Part shown: in pieces, positions 62,705 to 64,000 of the stretch
Position numbering within the stretch: position 1 is the stretch's first letter
Layout of the letters: each line of letters opens with the position of its first letter
DNA from: Burkholderia arboris
GTDB lineage: Bacteria > Pseudomonadota > Gammaproteobacteria > Burkholderiales > Burkholderiaceae
Assembly (NCBI RefSeq): GCF_902499125.1
Contig: NZ_CABVPX010000001.1
Location: forward strand, 248,001 to 312,000
Direction of reading: 5' to 3'
DNA length: 64,000 bases
Position numbers and translations under genes: made by a program
Notes under the pieces: generated by a model
What the model was told of the DNA's origin: nothing
Databases searched by the model: none
What the model saw: only the letters and a program-made list of their open reading frames with translations

Positions 62705-64000
62705 TTACGCCTCCAGCGCCTCCAGCACCTTCCCCTTCGTCTCGATCCCGACGAAGTGCACGGTCACCGCCGCGATCAGCGGCACGATGCCGATCAGGTA
62801 GAACGCCGGCGCGAGGTTTCCGCCGATGATCGCGTGCGGCACGACCATCGGCGCGACGAACGACGCGATCTTCAGCCACGCGCTGCCGAGCCCGCAGCCC
62901 GACGCGCGGATGCTCGTCGGATACTGCTCCGGCGTGTAGACGTACGCGGTGATGAACCCTGACGCCATCAACCCGAGCGACAGCGAACAGAAGATCGCGA
63001 CGACGTACACCGACGACGCGTGATAGATGCCCGCGAACGCCAGCGACAGCGCGCACAGCACGAACGACCACACGATCACCGGCTTGCGGCCGAGCTTGTC
63101 GACCAGCAATGCAGAGGCCAGCGACCCGAGCACGCCCATCACCGAGCCGATCACCGCGAGGTTCAGCGCGAGCTGCAGCGGCGCGTGATAGAAGTTCTTG
63201 TAGATCGTCGGCAGCCACGTCGACAGCCCGTACTGGATGAACCCGCAGGTCGCCCACAGCGTCGCCACCGCGAGCGTGCGCTTGCGATACGCGGCGCTGA
63301 ACAGGTCGCTCATCTTGCGCTTCGGATGCTGGCGCACCATCTCGTCGAACGCGGCCGCCTGCGTGACGGGCGGCAGCTCGCCGCGCACCGACGCTTCGAA
63401 CACGCCGACCGCACGCCCGGCTTCCGGGAGCCGCCCGCGCGACGCGAGCCAGCGCGGCGATTCCGGCACGAGGCGCGTGAGCACGAGCGACAGGATCAGC
63501 GGCAGCCCGCCGACGAAGTACATGATCTCCCAGCCGAAGCGCGGCACGAGCCACGCGCCAAGCGCCATCGACACGAGCAGGCCGATCGGGAACACGATCT
63601 CGTACAGCAGCACGAAACGGCCGCGGCCATGTGCACGCGTGATCTCGTTGATGTACGTCGCGGCGACCGGCAGCTCGCCGCCGAGCCCGAGCCCCTGCAG
63701 GATCCGCAGCAGCACGAACACTTCGAAGGTCGGCGCGAAGCCGCACGCGATGCTCGTGATGCCGATCACGGCCGAGCTCCACGCGATCGCCTTCACGCGG
63801 CCGTGCTTCTCCGCGAGCGCGGGAAACAGGAAGGCGCCGATCAGCTGGCCGATCGCGCCGGACGCGATCAGCATGCCGATCTGCGTCGGCGACAGCCCCC
63901 ATTTGTGGATCAGCAACGGCAGCGTCGCCGCGATCGTGATCACGTCGAAGCCGTCGAAGAACGTCGCGGTGCCGATCAGCACGCGCGCACGGATCTGCAT
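62705..64000 (-). CDS. MFS transporter, sugar/aromatic-acid symporter type, 5' end possibly outside
   Basis: At least 431 residues with 12 predicted membrane segments. ATFFDGFDVITIAATLPLLI (TM1) carries the D/GFD motif of the aromatic acid:H+ symporter (AAHS) group, and ALAEKHGRVKAIAWSSAV is the loop 2-3 motif A. LRILQGLGLGGELPVAATYI and YGLSTWLPTIYKNFY support the same group, along with the PESPRWL stretch. A Met lies exactly at the right edge, so the true start may be further out by about 20-30 residues, as family members usually have a longer N-terminus. Substrate likely an aromatic or organic acid, not established. Confidence 0.9.
   Translation of the reverse strand: MQIRARVLIGTATFFDGFDVITIAATLPLLIHKWGLSPTQIGMLIASGAIGQLIGAFLFPALAEKHGRVKAIAWSSAVIGITSIACGFAPTFEVFVLLRILQGLGLGGELPVAATYINEITRAHGRGRFVLLYEIVFPIGLLVSMALGAWLVPRFGWEIMYFVGGLPLILSLVLTRLVPESPRWLASRGRLPEAGRAVGVFEASVRGELPPVTQAAAFDEMVRQHPKRKMSDLFSAAYRKRTLAVATLWATCGFIQYGLSTWLPTIYKNFYHAPLQLALNLAVIGSVMGVLGSLASALLVDKLGRKPVIVWSFVLCALSLAFAGIYHASSVYVVAIFCSLSLGLMASGFITAYVYTPEQYPTSIRASGCGLGSAWLKIASFVAPMVVPHAIIGGNLAPAFYLIGIVPLIAAVTVHFVGIETKGKVLEALEA

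Noticed and set aside
1..64000. CRISPR arrays, tRNA or rRNA genes, insertion sequences, prophage or integrase
   Set aside because: No regularly spaced repeats, cloverleaf-like gene, transposase or integrase motif was found on reading both strands.

Overview
The window is high-GC proteobacterial chromosome with very dense gene packing and codon use that leaves long spurious ORFs on the opposite strand of most genes. The gene families point to Burkholderia sensu stricto, most likely the Burkholderia cepacia complex: an OmpC-type Burkholderia porin, many LysR regulators, a short H-NS-like protein, a 180-kDa-type NAD glutamate dehydrogenase, a DUF3079 protein, AcnB, and DHA2/MHS transporters. This is a judgement from protein families, not a database match. 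No rRNA, tRNA, insertion sequence, integrase or CRISPR array was seen.

Layout. 1-9.7 kb: end of a TauE/SafE permease, then divergent regulator/enzyme pairs (aldo/keto reductase with LysR; FAD monooxygenase with LysR), a porin, an OpgC acyltransferase, a secreted esterase and an SDR. 9.7-14.1 kb: a FrsA-like hydrolase divergent from an XRE-cupin regulator with three shared dyads, an H-NS protein, a TetR gene with a duplicated operator, and an orphan C39-like peptidase. 14.1-19.4 kb: potassium channel, DAO-type oxidase divergent from a BetR-type regulator, and a NERD-UvrD helicase. 19.5-21.3 kb: a clearly AT-richer insert carrying a frameshifted polyproline-DUF6402-like gene and an overlapping small membrane protein, closed by a strong terminator. 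21.4-31.8 kb: chemoreceptor, DHA2 efflux pump with an operator on its promoter, quinone reductase/LysR pair, GNAT, MerR, cold-shock protein, ureohydrolase and YhhN protein.

32-39 kb: a four-gene Baeyer-Villiger monooxygenase operon (BVMO, SDR, membrane-type metal-dependent hydrolase, alpha/beta hydrolase) behind a 7-bp inverted repeat, a convergent glycolipid-binding protein, then a urea transporter/class II aldolase/tautomerase run. 39.3-44.1 kb: NAD-glutamate dehydrogenase. 44.1-53.7 kb: a tight RHH-VOC-methyltransferase operon with a probably leaderless promoter, arylamine N-acetyltransferase, DUF2501 protein, amidase, universal stress protein, two unlisted-size small proteins, an LprI-domain protein and a BPL_N-domain protein. 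54-57 kb: acnB with a well-formed promoter and terminator. 57.2-60.4 kb: hcp and its partner reductase, preceded by an FNR-type box at exactly -41.5 of a predicted start and by a 23-bp NsrR-type dyad, i.e. a nitric-oxide/anaerobiosis-responsive operon. 60.5-64 kb: ADP-ribosylglycohydrolase, RidA, GNAT and a sugar/aromatic-acid MFS transporter running off the right edge.

The most interesting material is the AT-rich DUF6402 insert, the leaderless RHH operon with CTAG repeats at an 8-bp period, the XRE-cupin operator set, and the hcp control region. All coordinates and motifs were read by eye; family names are recognised from memory of motifs and were not searched.
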